Source: JBQTKD01 sp963703165 (GTDB lineage Bacteria; Actinomycetota; Actinomycetes; Sporichthyales; Sporichthyaceae). From it: a stretch of DNA of 64,000 nt. The translations under genes and the position numbers were made by a program. The notes beneath the pieces were generated by a model. That model was not told the DNA's origin. It made no database searches and saw only the letters and a list, made by a program, of their open reading frames with translations. Below are positions 25,236 through 33,975 of this stretch, in pieces. The stretch is from contig OY969798.1 in the NCBI GenBank assembly GCA_963703165.1, positions 1,302,001 to 1,366,000 of the forward strand, read 5' to 3'. The first letter of the stretch is position 1. Each line of letters begins with the position of its first letter.

Positions 25236-26867
25236 CTACCGACGCCAGAAGCTGTTCAGCACCGCGGCGGACTCGCTCGGGGCGAAGTCGGCGGCGCCGA
25301 AGCCGGGCAGCAGATCGCTTCCCAGTCGGGTCGCGCAGAAGGCGTCGGCGACCGTCGGCTCGGCGTAGCGGCAGAGCAACGATGCCTGCGTCGTCAACGA
25401 CAACAGCGTCGCCATCGCGCGGCCGTTGGGGCGACGACCCGACGTCGGGCCCATGGCTTCCAGCGCGGCGATGCTGCGGTCAAGGTCCGCGTTGGCGCCG
25501 GCGGCGCTGCGGATCTCGTCGAGGATGACGTCGAAGGTCTTGGGCTCGCGGTCCAGGGTCCGGTCGAGGTCCATCGTCATCATGTTCGACGTCCCCTCCC
25601 AGATGCTGTTCAGCGGCGCCTCGCGGTAGAGCCGGGCCATGGGGTGTTCCTCGATGAACCCGTTGCCACCGATGCACTCGAGGGCTTCCTCGACGACGAC
25701 CGAGACACGCTTGCAGTTCCAGAACTTCGCGATCGGGGTGAGGATGCGCAGCAGCAGACGTTCGCTCTCGTCGTCGGAGTCGGCGCAGGCGGCGAGGCGG
25801 AAGGCCAGGCGCGAGGCGCCCTGCCAGTCGAGGATCAGATCGGCCAGCACGCGGCGCATCGAGTCGTGCTCCACCAGCGGGACGCCGAAGGACGTGCGGT
25901 GCTCGGCGTGGTGCATCGCGAGCGAGATGGCCTGCCGCTCCAGGCCTGCCGAGCCGACGGCGAAGTCGAGGCGGGTGAAGTGGGCCGAGGTCAGGATCGT
26001 CGAGATGCCGCGCCCTTCCTCCCCCACGAGCCAACCGCGTGCCTGCGCGAACTCGACCTCGGAGGAGGCGTTGGAGCGGTTGCCGCACTTGTCCTTGAGC
26101 CGCTGGAAGTGCAGTGCGTTGCGGGTTCCGTCCTCCAGCACCCGCGGCATGAACAGGCACGAGATCCCGCGCGCGGTCTGGGCAAGGGTGAAGAACCCAT
26201 CACTCATCGGCGCCGAACAAAACCATTTGTGACCGGTGATCAGATACCACTCGCCGGTGCCTGCCAGAGCGACCGGGACGGCGCTGGTCTGGGTGGCGCG
26301 CAGGTCCGAGCCGCCCTGCTTCTCGGTCATCGCGTAGCCGATGGTGGCGGCGGACTTCTCACTCAGCGGGAGGTGCCGCGGGTCGTAGCCCTGCGCGAGG
26401 GTCTTCTGCGCCCAGCCGTCGGGGATGCCGTCGGTGCGCAGGCCGGGGATGGCCGCGTAGGCCATGCCGGTCGGGCAGGCGGTCCCGCTCTCGATCTGGT
26501 TCCACAGATAGGACATCACTGCGCGGGCGACGTGCGCCCCCGGTTCGGGCGCGGTCCAGGCGAGCGAGTGCACGCCGTGGCCGAAGCCTAGGCTCATGCA
26601 TCGGTGATAGGCGGGGTGGAAGTCGACGGTGTCGCTTCGGTGGCCGTAGCGGTCGTGGGTGCGCAACTCCGGGCTGTGGCGATTGGCCAGACGCGCGGCC
26701 TCCTGGACCTCAGGATCACCCGCGAGGGCACCCAGGTCGGTGCAACGTGGCGCCGCCCAGGGCGCGGACTCGGCGACCACGGACCTGGCGAGCGGGTCGT
26801 TGGTGAAGGCGTTGTAGCCGGTGAAGTCCGGGGTCTGGTTCTCGACCCGATGCGTCGCGGTGCTCAT
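25236..26867 (-). CDS. AidB-like acyl-CoA dehydrogenase family protein
   Basis: A 543-residue member of the AidB branch of the acyl-CoA dehydrogenases, longer than the ~390 of the usual enzymes because of N- and C-terminal extensions. Signatures are YAMTEKQGGSDLRATQTSAVP, ITGHKWFCSAPMSDGFFTLAQ, ECIGGNGFIEEHPMARLYRE and IWEGTSNMMTMDL, with the glutamate at the dehydrogenase base position. E. coli AidB is flavin- and DNA-binding and linked to alkylation damage, but many actinobacterial members are probably true dehydrogenases. Its ATG overlaps the stop codon of the upstream TetR gene by 4 bases, so it is co-transcribed with and likely controlled by that regulator. Confidence 0.88.
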   Translation of the reverse strand: MSTATHRVENQTPDFTGYNAFTNDPLARSVVAESAPWAAPRCTDLGALAGDPEVQEAARLANRHSPELRTHDRYGHRSDTVDFHPAYHRCMSLGFGHGVHSLAWTAPEPGAHVARAVMSYLWNQIESGTACPTGMAYAAIPGLRTDGIPDGWAQKTLAQGYDPRHLPLSEKSAATIGYAMTEKQGGSDLRATQTSAVPVALAGTGEWYLITGHKWFCSAPMSDGFFTLAQTARGISCLFMPRVLEDGTRNALHFQRLKDKCGNRSNASSEVEFAQARGWLVGEEGRGISTILTSAHFTRLDFAVGSAGLERQAISLAMHHAEHRTSFGVPLVEHDSMRRVLADLILDWQGASRLAFRLAACADSDDESERLLLRILTPIAKFWNCKRVSVVVEEALECIGGNGFIEEHPMARLYREAPLNSIWEGTSNMMTMDLDRTLDREPKTFDVILDEIRSAAGANADLDRSIAALEAMGPTSGRRPNGRAMATLLSLTTQASLLCRYAEPTVADAFCATRLGSDLLPGFGAADFAPSESAAVLNSFWRR

Positions 26868-27469
26868 GTCGGCTGCCCTCCCAGGGCGCGCACGCAGAAC
26901 GTGCGGAGTTGGTCGACCAGTGCGTCCGGATCCGGGACGCCGTCGGTGAGTGGCGAGACCAGAGCCTCGAGCATCGCGCCGACGACGGCGGCGCCGCAGG
27001 CCCGCGGGTTCTGCTGCGGGAACTCGCCCGAGGCCATGCCCTCGGTGATGAGGCCCGCGAAGAGCAGCATGAGGTTGCCCCGCGCGTCGAGGCGGACCTG
27101 ATCGACCTCGGGGTCCATCGGCTCGACGATCACCGCGTAGGCCAGACCACCGCTGCGCAGGGATCGCTCGGCGAACACCCCGACGACGTCGCCGACCCGG
27201 GCGGCGGCGGAACCCTCGGCCTGCGCCACGGCGGAGACCACGGCATGCTCTCGGGCGCAGATCTCACGCAGCATCTCCGAGAACAGCGCGCCCTTGGACG
27301 GAAAGTGTCGGTACACCGAACCGGTGGACACCCCCGCCGACGCCGCGACGGCCGCCATCTTGGCGCCGGCGAAACCCGCTTCGCGCACCACGTCACGCGC
27401 GGCCTCGAGGATCCGCTCACGGTCCTCCGCCAGGCGGGCCTCGATGCGATCGGTGCGGCGATAGGCCAC
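26864..27469 (-). CDS. TetR/AcrR family regulator
   Basis: A 201-residue TetR protein. The helix-turn-helix is at about residues 38-64 (MAAVAASAGVSTGSVYRHFP, SKGALFSEML), followed by a helical effector domain. It is the first gene of a two-gene operon with the AidB-like gene (ATGA overlap). A GAACCG-N5-CGGTTC dyad 28 bases upstream of the start, lying over the predicted transcription start, is a good autoregulatory operator. Confidence 0.92.
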   Translation of the reverse strand: MAYRRTDRIEARLAEDRERILEAARDVVREAGFAGAKMAAVAASAGVSTGSVYRHFPSKGALFSEMLREICAREHAVVSAVAQAEGSAAARVGDVVGVFAERSLRSGGLAYAVIVEPMDPEVDQVRLDARGNLMLLFAGLITEGMASGEFPQQNPRACGAAVVGAMLEALVSPLTDGVPDPDALVDQLRTFCVRALGGQPT

Positions 27470-27497
27470 CGGTCGACTCCTCGGGTCAGGTCGCCAA

Positions 27498-27514
27498 GAA
27501 CCGAACGACGGTTC
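27498..27514. promoter_or_regulatory. TetR operator candidate GAACCG-N5-CGGTTC
   Basis: Exact 6-base inverted arms around a 5-base spacer lie 28 bases upstream of the tetR start at 27469. The site is just downstream of a predicted promoter and would overlap its transcription start. It probably mediates autorepression (inference). Confidence 0.65.
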
Positions 27515-27516
27515 AT

Positions 27517-27545
27517 ACCTTGGTGACTTGTTCCGTTCTTGTCAA
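27517..27545 (-). promoter_or_regulatory. promoter of the tetR-aidB-like operon
   Basis: On the minus strand a perfect TTGACA (-35, 27545-27540) is followed after 17 bases by CAAGGT (-10, 27522-27517). The predicted start near 27510 lies inside the dyad at 27498-27514. Confidence 0.55.
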
Positions 27546-27717
27546 CAGGAGCGCCGCCGATTCGAGCGATTCGTGTCCCCGTGGGGCCTTGGTGCCGTGG
27601 TTACGCCCCGTCAGATCTCTGTGTGAGCTGTGAATCGGCCCGTCCGGCCGTGATCACGCCCCAGGCGGGTTACCTTCACAGGAGATCGGGTGAGCATTGC
27701 GGCGCTGGGGGGCGATC

Positions 27718-28347
27718 GTGAACGGCTTCATGACTAGGCGTCACGGCATTGTGGCCGGTGGCGTCGCATTCGCCGTCATTGTCGGCCTGCTCCTCACCCG
27801 CGGCGGGGACCAACCGTCCGAGGCAGTCACCGCCGAGCCGCAGCCCAGCCCGTCCGCGTCCGCCTCGGCGAAGCCCGGGTGCAGTACGGCGAAGAAGGCG
27901 TTCATCCCCACGTCGATGAGCATCTCCGGCGTCAAGACGATCGCGATCCTCCCGCTGGGCCTGGACACCCAGGGCATCCCCGGAACCCCGCCGCTGACCT
28001 CCGCGGGCAAGCAGTCCATGGCCTTCGACATCAGCAGCGGGATCAAGCCGGGCAGCAAGGCCGGGCACGCGCTGTTCAACGCGCACACCTACCCCGACGG
28101 CAGCGCGCTCGGGAACACCCTGCTGGACAAACTGAACAAGGGCGACCAGATCGTCGTCAAGGGTCTCGGCGGTCAGATCTGTTACAAGGTGACCAAGGAG
28201 TCCGAGGTCGCGGCCGATTCCCGGGACTCCGGCTATTTCGACACCGAGGGAAAGCCGGAGATCGCGATCGTGGTGTGTTCCGGTCAGCGTCTCGGGCCTG
28301 GCGTCTGGACCAAGCGGACGATCTGGTTCGCCTCACCCGTTGCGTGA
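27718..28347 (+). CDS. membrane-anchored sortase-like protein (class F-like), copy 1
   Basis: A ~209-residue protein with an N-terminal membrane helix (residues ~10-27), a Pro/Ser/Ala linker (~38-54) and a sortase-like beta-barrel. Triad candidates are H123 (FNAHTYPDG), C187 (VVCSG) and R200 (KRTIWFAS). Class F sortases of actinobacteria share this layout; they may join proteins to the cell wall or act as general housekeeping enzymes. C55 and C155 are conserved with copy 2 and could form a disulfide. GTG 27718, after a GGGGGG stretch, was chosen; TTG 27697 and ATG 27730 are alternatives. No LPxTG-type substrate is encoded nearby. Confidence 0.8.
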   Translation: MNGFMTRRHGIVAGGVAFAVIVGLLLTRGGDQPSEAVTAEPQPSPSASASAKPGCSTAKKAFIPTSMSISGVKTIAILPLGLDTQGIPGTPPLTSAGKQSMAFDISSGIKPGSKAGHALFNAHTYPDGSALGNTLLDKLNKGDQIVVKGLGGQICYKVTKESEVAADSRDSGYFDTEGKPEIAIVVCSGQRLGPGVWTKRTIWFASPVA

Positions 28348-28433
28348 ACGGTCGCTGACATCACAGTCACCTTCCGACCAAGACACCATCGCAATGCCTA
28401 CCTGATCGCCGGGCCCCAGGTACCGTCCGTGCC

Positions 28434-29126
28434 GTGGGACGACACAGCAGCAACGCTCGGCGCAGCCGCGCCGCAATGGCTGCTGCCCTGTCCGGCGCGC
28501 TGATGTTCGGTGCGGTCGGGTTCGGCGGGAGCGCGAGCGCGGATCCGCTGCCCATTCCGCCGATCCCGCCGCTCCCGGGCCTGCCGCCGATCCCGCTGCC
28601 CCCTCCCCTCGGACCGGACAAGCCGGAGCCGAAGCCCAAGCCGAAGCCAGGCTGCAGCACCAGGACCAACCCCTTCATCCCGAAGGCGGTCAAGGTCACC
28701 GGCGTCGGGACGGTCCCCGTCATCGCGCTGCGCCGCGACCGCGACAATGTGCCCGGGGCGCCCCCGACCAACAACCGCGGGCGCGGCCAGATGGCCTTCG
28801 ACCTCGACAGCGGCATCCGACCGGGCGACGAGCAGGGCAACGCGCTGCTCAACGCGCACACCTTCCCGGACGGACAGGCCCTCGGCAACGCCCTGCTGGC
28901 CGAGCTCGAGGAGGGCGACCGCGTCATCGTGCGCGGCAAGCGCGGACAGCTCTGCTACCGCGTGACCGACCGCATCGAGGTCCGCGACGGCGACAAGCGC
29001 GCGCGGGACCGGTACTACGACAAGCACGGCAACCCGCAGATCGCGATCGCCGTCTGCTCCGGCCGTCGCCTCGGACCCGGCCACTGGACGCACCGCACCC
29101 TGTGGTTCGCCTCGCCGATCAACTGA
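28434..29126 (+). CDS. secreted sortase-like protein (class F-like), copy 2
   Basis: A 230-residue paralogue of the preceding protein. It has a signal peptide (residues 1-36, ending ASA-DP), a Pro-rich linker of about 35 residues (PLPIPPIPPLPGLPPIPLPP followed by a KPEPKPKPKP stretch) and the sortase-like domain. Triad candidates are H142 (NAHTFPDG), C208 (AVCSG) and R221 (HRTLWFAS); C74 and C174 match the extra pair of copy 1. The cleavable signal suggests release or wall association rather than membrane anchoring. It starts with GTG 28434, 86 bases after copy 1, and is convergent with the ligase gene at 29137. Confidence 0.82.
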   Translation: MGRHSSNARRSRAAMAAALSGALMFGAVGFGGSASADPLPIPPIPPLPGLPPIPLPPPLGPDKPEPKPKPKPGCSTRTNPFIPKAVKVTGVGTVPVIALRRDRDNVPGAPPTNNRGRGQMAFDLDSGIRPGDEQGNALLNAHTFPDGQALGNALLAELEEGDRVIVRGKRGQLCYRVTDRIEVRDGDKRARDRYYDKHGNPQIAIAVCSGRRLGPGHWTHRTLWFASPIN

Positions 29127-29136
29127 GCGCCGACGA

Positions 29137-30639
29137 TCAGATCGAGCGACCCAGGCCGGCCCAGTAGGGCGCCCGGACCTCACGCTTGGCGATCTTCCCG
29201 TACGCCGTCCGCGGCAGCGCATCGACGACGTCGACGCCCTTCGGCTTCTTGTAGCCGGCGAGGTGCTTCCCGCTGAACGCGATGAGTTCCGCCGCGTCGA
29301 TGCTCGCACCGGCCACCAGGACGACGACGGCGCGCACCGCCTCGCCCCATTTCTCGTCCGGCACGCCGATCACGCAGGCCTCGGCCACGGCGGGATGGGT
29401 GAGCAGCACGTCCTCGATCTCGTGCGGATACACGTTCAGACCGCCCGTGATGATCATGTCCTTGAGCCGGTCGAGGATGAACAGATAGCCCCGTTCGTCG
29501 AGCATCCCGACGTCCCCGGTGTGCAGCCAACCGTCGGCGAGTGTCTCGGCCGTCGCCTCGGGGCGGTTCCAGTACCCGGCCATCAGCGTCGGGCCGCGGA
29601 GGCAGATCTGCCCGGGCTCACCGGGCGGGACCTCCTTGTCATCGGCGTCGAGGATCCGGACCTCCATGCCGACCCGGACCCGTCCGACGGAACGTTCCCG
29701 TCCGTCGCCGTCGCGCTCGCTGTGCTCCTCGCGGCTCAGCACGGTGCCGGACATCGGCGACTCGGCCTGGCCGAAGATCTGCACGAGCACCGGGCCGAGT
29801 GCGGCGAGTGCCCGCTTCTGGTCCTCCCGGTACATCGGCGCGCCGCCGTAGCAGATCCACTGCAGGCTGGAGGTGTCCCGGCTCGCGAGATCGGGGTGCT
29901 CGACGAGCAGCTTGATCTGCGTGGGCACCAGGAACAGCGCCGCGACCCGGTGGCGCTCGACCTGCTCCAGGAACAGCGCCGGGTTGAATCCCCAGCGTTG
30001 GTGGATCACCTGGGTGCAGGCCTTCATCGTGAACGCCAGGGAGTTGTGCCCGGAGCCGTGCGACAGCGGCGCGGCGTGCATGCCGACGTGGTGCTGCTCC
30101 ATGCGCTGCACGTCGGCCAGGGTGGTCAGGCACTGCGCGATCAGCCCGCCGTGGGTGAGCATCGCGCCCTTGGGACGCCCGGTGGTGCCGGAGGTGTAAG
30201 CGATCCAGGCGAGAGAATCGGTCGCGACCTCGACCGCCGCGAACGTCCCGCTGCCGGCCACCGCCTCGTCCACCTGAACCACTCGGACGTCGGTCCCGGG
30301 CGGTACCGACGCCGAACCCTCGGCGTCGGTCACCAGCACACTGGCGCCGCTGTCGTCGAGGTGCCACGCGACCTCGTCAGGAGTGAAGGTCGCGTTCAAC
30401 GGCACGACGACACAGCCCGCCTTGAGAATCCCGAAGATGACCTCGAGGTACTCCGGGCAGTTGCGCAGGTACAACGCGACCCGATCACCGGGAATGAGCC
30501 CCCACGCGACCAGCGCGCACGCGAACGCGTCCGCGTGCGCACCGGACTCGCGCCAGGTTCGCGTCGTCCCCTCGAAGACGAACGCGGGATGGTCCGGGTA
30601 GCTGCGAGCGGCGTTGGTCAGCAGATCACCGGTGTTCAT
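29137..30639 (-). CDS. AMP-dependent acyl-CoA synthetase/ligase
   Basis: A 500-residue adenylate-forming ligase that activates a carboxylic acid to its CoA thioester via acyl-AMP. Visible motifs are the P-loop YTSGTTGRPKGAML, the A5-type IFGQAESPMSG, GWLHTGDVGMLDERGYLFIL, and the hinge and catalytic region DRLKDMIITGGLNVYP with PRTAYGKIAKREV (Lys for adenylation). It lies 13 bases downstream of the nitroreductase gene, forming a two-gene operon. The substrate (aryl or alkyl acid) is not predictable. Confidence 0.92.
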   Translation of the reverse strand: MNTGDLLTNAARSYPDHPAFVFEGTTRTWRESGAHADAFACALVAWGLIPGDRVALYLRNCPEYLEVIFGILKAGCVVVPLNATFTPDEVAWHLDDSGASVLVTDAEGSASVPPGTDVRVVQVDEAVAGSGTFAAVEVATDSLAWIAYTSGTTGRPKGAMLTHGGLIAQCLTTLADVQRMEQHHVGMHAAPLSHGSGHNSLAFTMKACTQVIHQRWGFNPALFLEQVERHRVAALFLVPTQIKLLVEHPDLASRDTSSLQWICYGGAPMYREDQKRALAALGPVLVQIFGQAESPMSGTVLSREEHSERDGDGRERSVGRVRVGMEVRILDADDKEVPPGEPGQICLRGPTLMAGYWNRPEATAETLADGWLHTGDVGMLDERGYLFILDRLKDMIITGGLNVYPHEIEDVLLTHPAVAEACVIGVPDEKWGEAVRAVVVLVAGASIDAAELIAFSGKHLAGYKKPKGVDVVDALPRTAYGKIAKREVRAPYWAGLGRSI

Positions 30640-30652
30640 GACTGATGACCCG

Positions 30653-31498
30653 TCAGTCGCCGGCGTCCTCGGGATAGCCGTACATGCGCGCGAGGAAGCG
30701 GAGCTCGTCCCAGCGGCCAGGCAGCGGCGCGGGCGGCTGCAGCAGCTTGGCCTTCTCCATCTCGCTCACCACATCGGGATCGCGCCGGAACGGGGTCTCA
30801 CCGTCCCTCTCGAAGAACAGCGTCTCGAAGTCGAAGCGGGGCCGCTGACCGCCGGCCGAGACGCCCTCGGCCGAGTACCCGACGAGCTGCAGCCACACCG
30901 GCACCCAGTGCTCCGGGACCTTGAGCAGTGCCTTCGTCCGCTCCACCATGGTCGGCTTGGAGATCATGTGCAGGCAGGTGCCGAGCCCTTGGTCCACCGC
31001 CGCCAGAACCGCCCCGTAACAGGCACCCACAGTTTCCGCGTAGGCGACCATCCCGGAGGCTTCCGCGGGTAGGTCGTGCAGCAACTCGTGGATGCCGGCC
31101 ATGCCCGCCGGGGTCTCCACCGCGCGCTCGATGGCGTCGAGGATGCGGGTCTTGCTCCACCCGTACGCCGCGATGGACGCCCCGACATCGAGCAGCTGGA
31201 TGGCGCCCTCAGCGAACTTGCCGGGCTCCGCTGCGTGCGGGTCGGCGAAGATGTAGATCCACACCGGCGCCTGAACGTGGGCGCCCTGCCAGTTGTCGGC
31301 CTTGAGCAGTTCATCGCGGACGTCCTCGTCCAGCTCATCGCGCCAGACCACCACGGCACGCCACGGCTGCAGGTTGCCGGGGCAGGTCGTCCACCGGATG
31401 ACCTCGAGGATCTGCTGAACCTGAGCGCGGGACACCGGCTCCCAGGTCTTGAAGTAGCGGGTACTGCGCCGGGTCCCGACGACCTCAAGGAACTCCAC
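30653..31498 (-). CDS. nitroreductase family flavoprotein
   Basis: A 281-residue FMN protein of the nitroreductase superfamily (VVGTRRSTRYFKTWEPVSRA, RWTTCPGNLQPWRAVVV, EGAIQLLDVGASIAAYGWSK, AVDQGLGTCLHMI). Such enzymes reduce nitro groups, enones or quinones. Starting at GTG 31498, with GGAGG 10-14 bases upstream, gives the normal family N-terminus; the longer frame upstream lacks similarity. It heads an operon with the CoA ligase. It is divergent from the SDR at 31691 across a 192-base gap holding a long inverted repeat. Confidence 0.85.
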   Translation of the reverse strand: MEFLEVVGTRRSTRYFKTWEPVSRAQVQQILEVIRWTTCPGNLQPWRAVVVWRDELDEDVRDELLKADNWQGAHVQAPVWIYIFADPHAAEPGKFAEGAIQLLDVGASIAAYGWSKTRILDAIERAVETPAGMAGIHELLHDLPAEASGMVAYAETVGACYGAVLAAVDQGLGTCLHMISKPTMVERTKALLKVPEHWVPVWLQLVGYSAEGVSAGGQRPRFDFETLFFERDGETPFRRDPDVVSEMEKAKLLQPPAPLPGRWDELRFLARMYGYPEDAGD

Positions 31499-31579
31499 GG
31501 ACGGCCTCCAACAGCGCTGGTGGTGACTGGTCTCTCGACACCATGTCGCCGTGAGGCGTCGGCAGGCAAGAGAAGCCGT

Positions 31580-31635
31580 TCCAGAGCTTGCGGGGGTCCT
31601 TTGTTCGGAATTCCAAACCACGCCGAAGCTCTGGA
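31580..31635. promoter_or_regulatory. nested inverted repeats in the nitroreductase/SDR divergent promoter
   Basis: TCCAGAGCTT (31580-31589) is the exact reverse complement of AAGCTCTGGA (31626-31635). Midway lies GGAATTCC flanked by partly symmetrical TTTG/AAAC bases. It may be two operators or one extended site. No promoter was assigned with confidence. Confidence 0.5.
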
Positions 31636-31690
31636 CGCCAGGCGCCCCGACCGCAACGATCGGCCCATTCAGCGACCGAAGGAGACCCCC

Positions 31691-32506
31691 ATGGGCGCAC
31701 TCACCCAGTTCCGGCTCGACGGCAAGGTCGCCCTGGTCACCGGGGCGGGCGGGGTCCTGGGAGCGGCGATCGCGTCGACGTTGGCCGACGCCGGCGCGGC
31801 AGTCATGCTCACCGACGTCCGCGAGAAGGAGGTCGAGGCGGCCGCCGAGGCGATCCGCTCGACCGGGGGGCGCGCGGAGTTCCGCATCCACGACGTCACC
31901 GACGAGGCCCAGTGGCAGTCCGTCGTCGCCGCGACCATCGAGACCCTCGGCGGCCTGGATGTGCTGGTCAACAACGCAGGCGTGGAGCGGATGGCCTTCA
32001 TCACCGAGTGCACCGTCGAGGAGTACGAGTGGATCCAGAAGGTCAACTCGACGGGGACCTTCATCGGCTGCAAGGTCGGGGTTTCAGCCATGCGCCCCGG
32101 TGGCGCCGCCGGGCACGGCGGGGCGATCGTTAACCTGTCCTCGGCCGCCGGCCTCATCGGCGTCACCGCGTTGCACGCCTACTCGGCGTCCAAGGGTGCG
32201 GTCCGACTGTTGACCAAGACGGTGGCCGTTGAGTGCGCGCAACTGCAGACCGGTATCCGCTGCAACTCGATCCACCCCAGCGTCGTCGAGTCGGACATGG
32301 GCGATCACTTTCTACAGAACTTCGTCGACCTGGGACTGACGCCGGACCTGGAGGCCACGCGGGCCGCTTTCCTCGCGGGAGTGCCCATGGGTCGGTGGGC
32401 TCAACCCTCCGACGTCGCCAACGCCGCGCTGTTCCTCGCCTCCGACGCGTCGGCATTCATCACCGGCACCGAACTGCCCGTCGACGGCGGATTCACCGCA
32501 GCCTAA
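31691..32506 (+). CDS. short-chain dehydrogenase/reductase (hydroxysteroid-dehydrogenase-like)
   Basis: A 271-residue classical SDR: TGAGGVLG cofactor motif, VNNAGVERMAF, serine in NLSSAAGLIGV, catalytic YSASK, IRCNSIHPSVVESDM and ITGTELPVDGGFTAA. The pattern is like 3-alpha/20-beta-hydroxysteroid and cyclohexanol dehydrogenases, but the specific substrate is uncertain. ATG 31691 has GAAGGAGA upstream. Its TAA stop shares bases with the TAG stop of the convergent regulator (CTAA at 32503-32506). Confidence 0.88.
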   Translation: MGALTQFRLDGKVALVTGAGGVLGAAIASTLADAGAAVMLTDVREKEVEAAAEAIRSTGGRAEFRIHDVTDEAQWQSVVAATIETLGGLDVLVNNAGVERMAFITECTVEEYEWIQKVNSTGTFIGCKVGVSAMRPGGAAGHGGAIVNLSSAAGLIGVTALHAYSASKGAVRLLTKTVAVECAQLQTGIRCNSIHPSVVESDMGDHFLQNFVDLGLTPDLEATRAAFLAGVPMGRWAQPSDVANAALFLASDASAFITGTELPVDGGFTAA

Positions 32507-33657
32507 AGCGGGTCTCCAAGGCGGTCGCGCAGGTTCCACGTCTCCAGCGCCCACCAGACCTCGATGAGGGTCTCGGTGTCCTCGATGTCCGCCCCGGTCA
32601 GCTCCAGGTAGCGGCCGAGGCGGTAGCGGACGGTGTTGTGATGCACCGACAGTTTCGCTGCTGTGTCGGCAAAACTGCGCCGACAGGCCAGGTAGGTGCG
32701 CACGGTGAGCAGCAACGCCCCCGCGCCGGCGCCGACCTCGAGGACGGGCTCGACGTACTTGCCGAGCAACGCCTCGGACAGTTCCGGTTCCTCGACGACA
32801 GCGATGCGCACGGACAACGTCGATCGGTCCACCAACCCGGTCTGCCCGTAGCGGCCGGCGACGTTGAGCAGGCGGGTCGCCTCGGCGAAGGCCTGGGGGA
32901 ACCCGGCGCTGAGTACCGGCCCGGCGACGGCGACGACGCTGCCGTCCTCCGGCGCACTCGGCCGGCCCGGGATGACGGCAACGACGTCCCCGTCGATCCA
33001 GCCGACCAGCGGACGCAGTTGCCCGACCACGCAGTTCTCCAGCCGCCGGGCCAACTCCGCAGCTCGCTCCCCCACCGGACGCCCGCGCACCACCCAGTAC
33101 GGATGATCCGGCGCCAGGCCGTGTGCGGCACCGCCGGAGAGCACCTCGGTGGGCAGTAGCGCACCGGTGAGCATGCGGTGCAGGAAGGCCAGGCGCGCCC
33201 GTTCCTGACGCCGCGCCAGATCCAGGTCGATGCGCCGGCAGGCGGCGACGAGTTCGGCCGAGTACTTGTCCGTGAGGGCCCACAGGTCACGGGTGGCCGC
33301 GACGATGTCCCCGGCCGGGACGTCGAGCCGTGAGGCAGCTTCGAGGAAGCCCTCCCGGAGGACGCCCATCGAGACGCGGTACGCCCCGACGACGTCCTCG
33401 GTCGGGATGCCCTGCAGAGCGCGCTCGGTCCCGGACTCCTGTTCGCTGGCTTCCTCAGGCGGCAGGTCCGCCTCGCCGAGGAGGGTGTGCACGACGCGCA
33501 GCACGTTGCGCCGGCCCGAGCTGCGCATGGCCGAGCGCGGCACGCGGTCGTAGGAGGCGATGGCGTCGACAGCCCGCACCTGCGCGCTGACCAACTCGTC
33601 CATCCGCGCGACGAGGTCATCGGCCACCAGCGCCATGCTGTCCCGCATCACCGTCAT
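32503..33657 (-). CDS. PucR/CdaR-type helix-turn-helix regulator
   Basis: A ~384-residue regulator. The C-terminus carries the PucR-type HTH (FADTAAKLSVHHNTVRYRLG, RYLELTGADIEDTETLIEV). The middle is a GGDEF-like or sensor segment seen in the family (GRPVGERAAELARRLENCVV), and the N-terminal ~150 residues are helical. Such proteins often activate genes for purine, proline or aromatic catabolism. ATG 33657 was chosen although the ribosome site is weak; ATG 33648 is close by. It is divergent from the small protein/Rieske pair (start 33742) and is their probable regulator. Confidence 0.82.
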   Translation of the reverse strand: MTVMRDSMALVADDLVARMDELVSAQVRAVDAIASYDRVPRSAMRSSGRRNVLRVVHTLLGEADLPPEEASEQESGTERALQGIPTEDVVGAYRVSMGVLREGFLEAASRLDVPAGDIVAATRDLWALTDKYSAELVAACRRIDLDLARRQERARLAFLHRMLTGALLPTEVLSGGAAHGLAPDHPYWVVRGRPVGERAAELARRLENCVVGQLRPLVGWIDGDVVAVIPGRPSAPEDGSVVAVAGPVLSAGFPQAFAEATRLLNVAGRYGQTGLVDRSTLSVRIAVVEEPELSEALLGKYVEPVLEVGAGAGALLLTVRTYLACRRSFADTAAKLSVHHNTVRYRLGRYLELTGADIEDTETLIEVWWALETWNLRDRLGDPL

Positions 33658-33741
33658 GGTCGCGATCAGACAACACCCGAGCCGGCCGCACAAGACGCAA
33701 CGATGGTCGAGTCCTCGTTGGTCAAGTACTAGACTTCTTTC

Positions 33742-33975
33742 ATGGCCTTCCGGCTGGAGCATCCCTTCAGCGGCGCGGTGTACACCGCGTTGGAGGACGG
33801 TCGTGTCGAGGTGACCAAGGGCGATGCGCGCGGTGTGTTCGACCTGCGCGGCGAATGGGTCGAGGGCGACCTTCGCTCGGCCGATCCGGAGATGATCCGC
33901 TGGGTGGGCAGCAACGGCTGGACACCGAACTCGCGGCACCTCGCCGGGTTCACGAAGCAGGGCGACGAGCAGTGA
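33742..33975 (+). CDS. small conserved-looking protein coupled to the Rieske oxygenase
   Basis: A 77-residue soluble protein (MAFRLEHPFSGAVYTALEDG, then VEVTKGDARGVFDLRGEW). I do not recognise a named family. It has a beta-rich start and an acidic centre, with no cysteine and no membrane segment. Its stop codon overlaps the GTG of the oxygenase gene (GTGA). Codon use is like the neighbours, which supports a real gene. TAGACT at 33730-33735 could be a -10 box 6 bases before the ATG, giving a leaderless mRNA. It might be a small partner or chaperone of the oxygenase (inference). Confidence 0.7.
   Translation: MAFRLEHPFSGAVYTALEDGRVEVTKGDARGVFDLRGEWVEGDLRSADPEMIRWVGSNGWTPNSRHLAGFTKQGDEQ

Noticed and set aside
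24852..26591. Plus-strand open frame of 579 codons opposite the AidB-like gene
   Set aside because: Shadow frame; no ribosome site and no domain.
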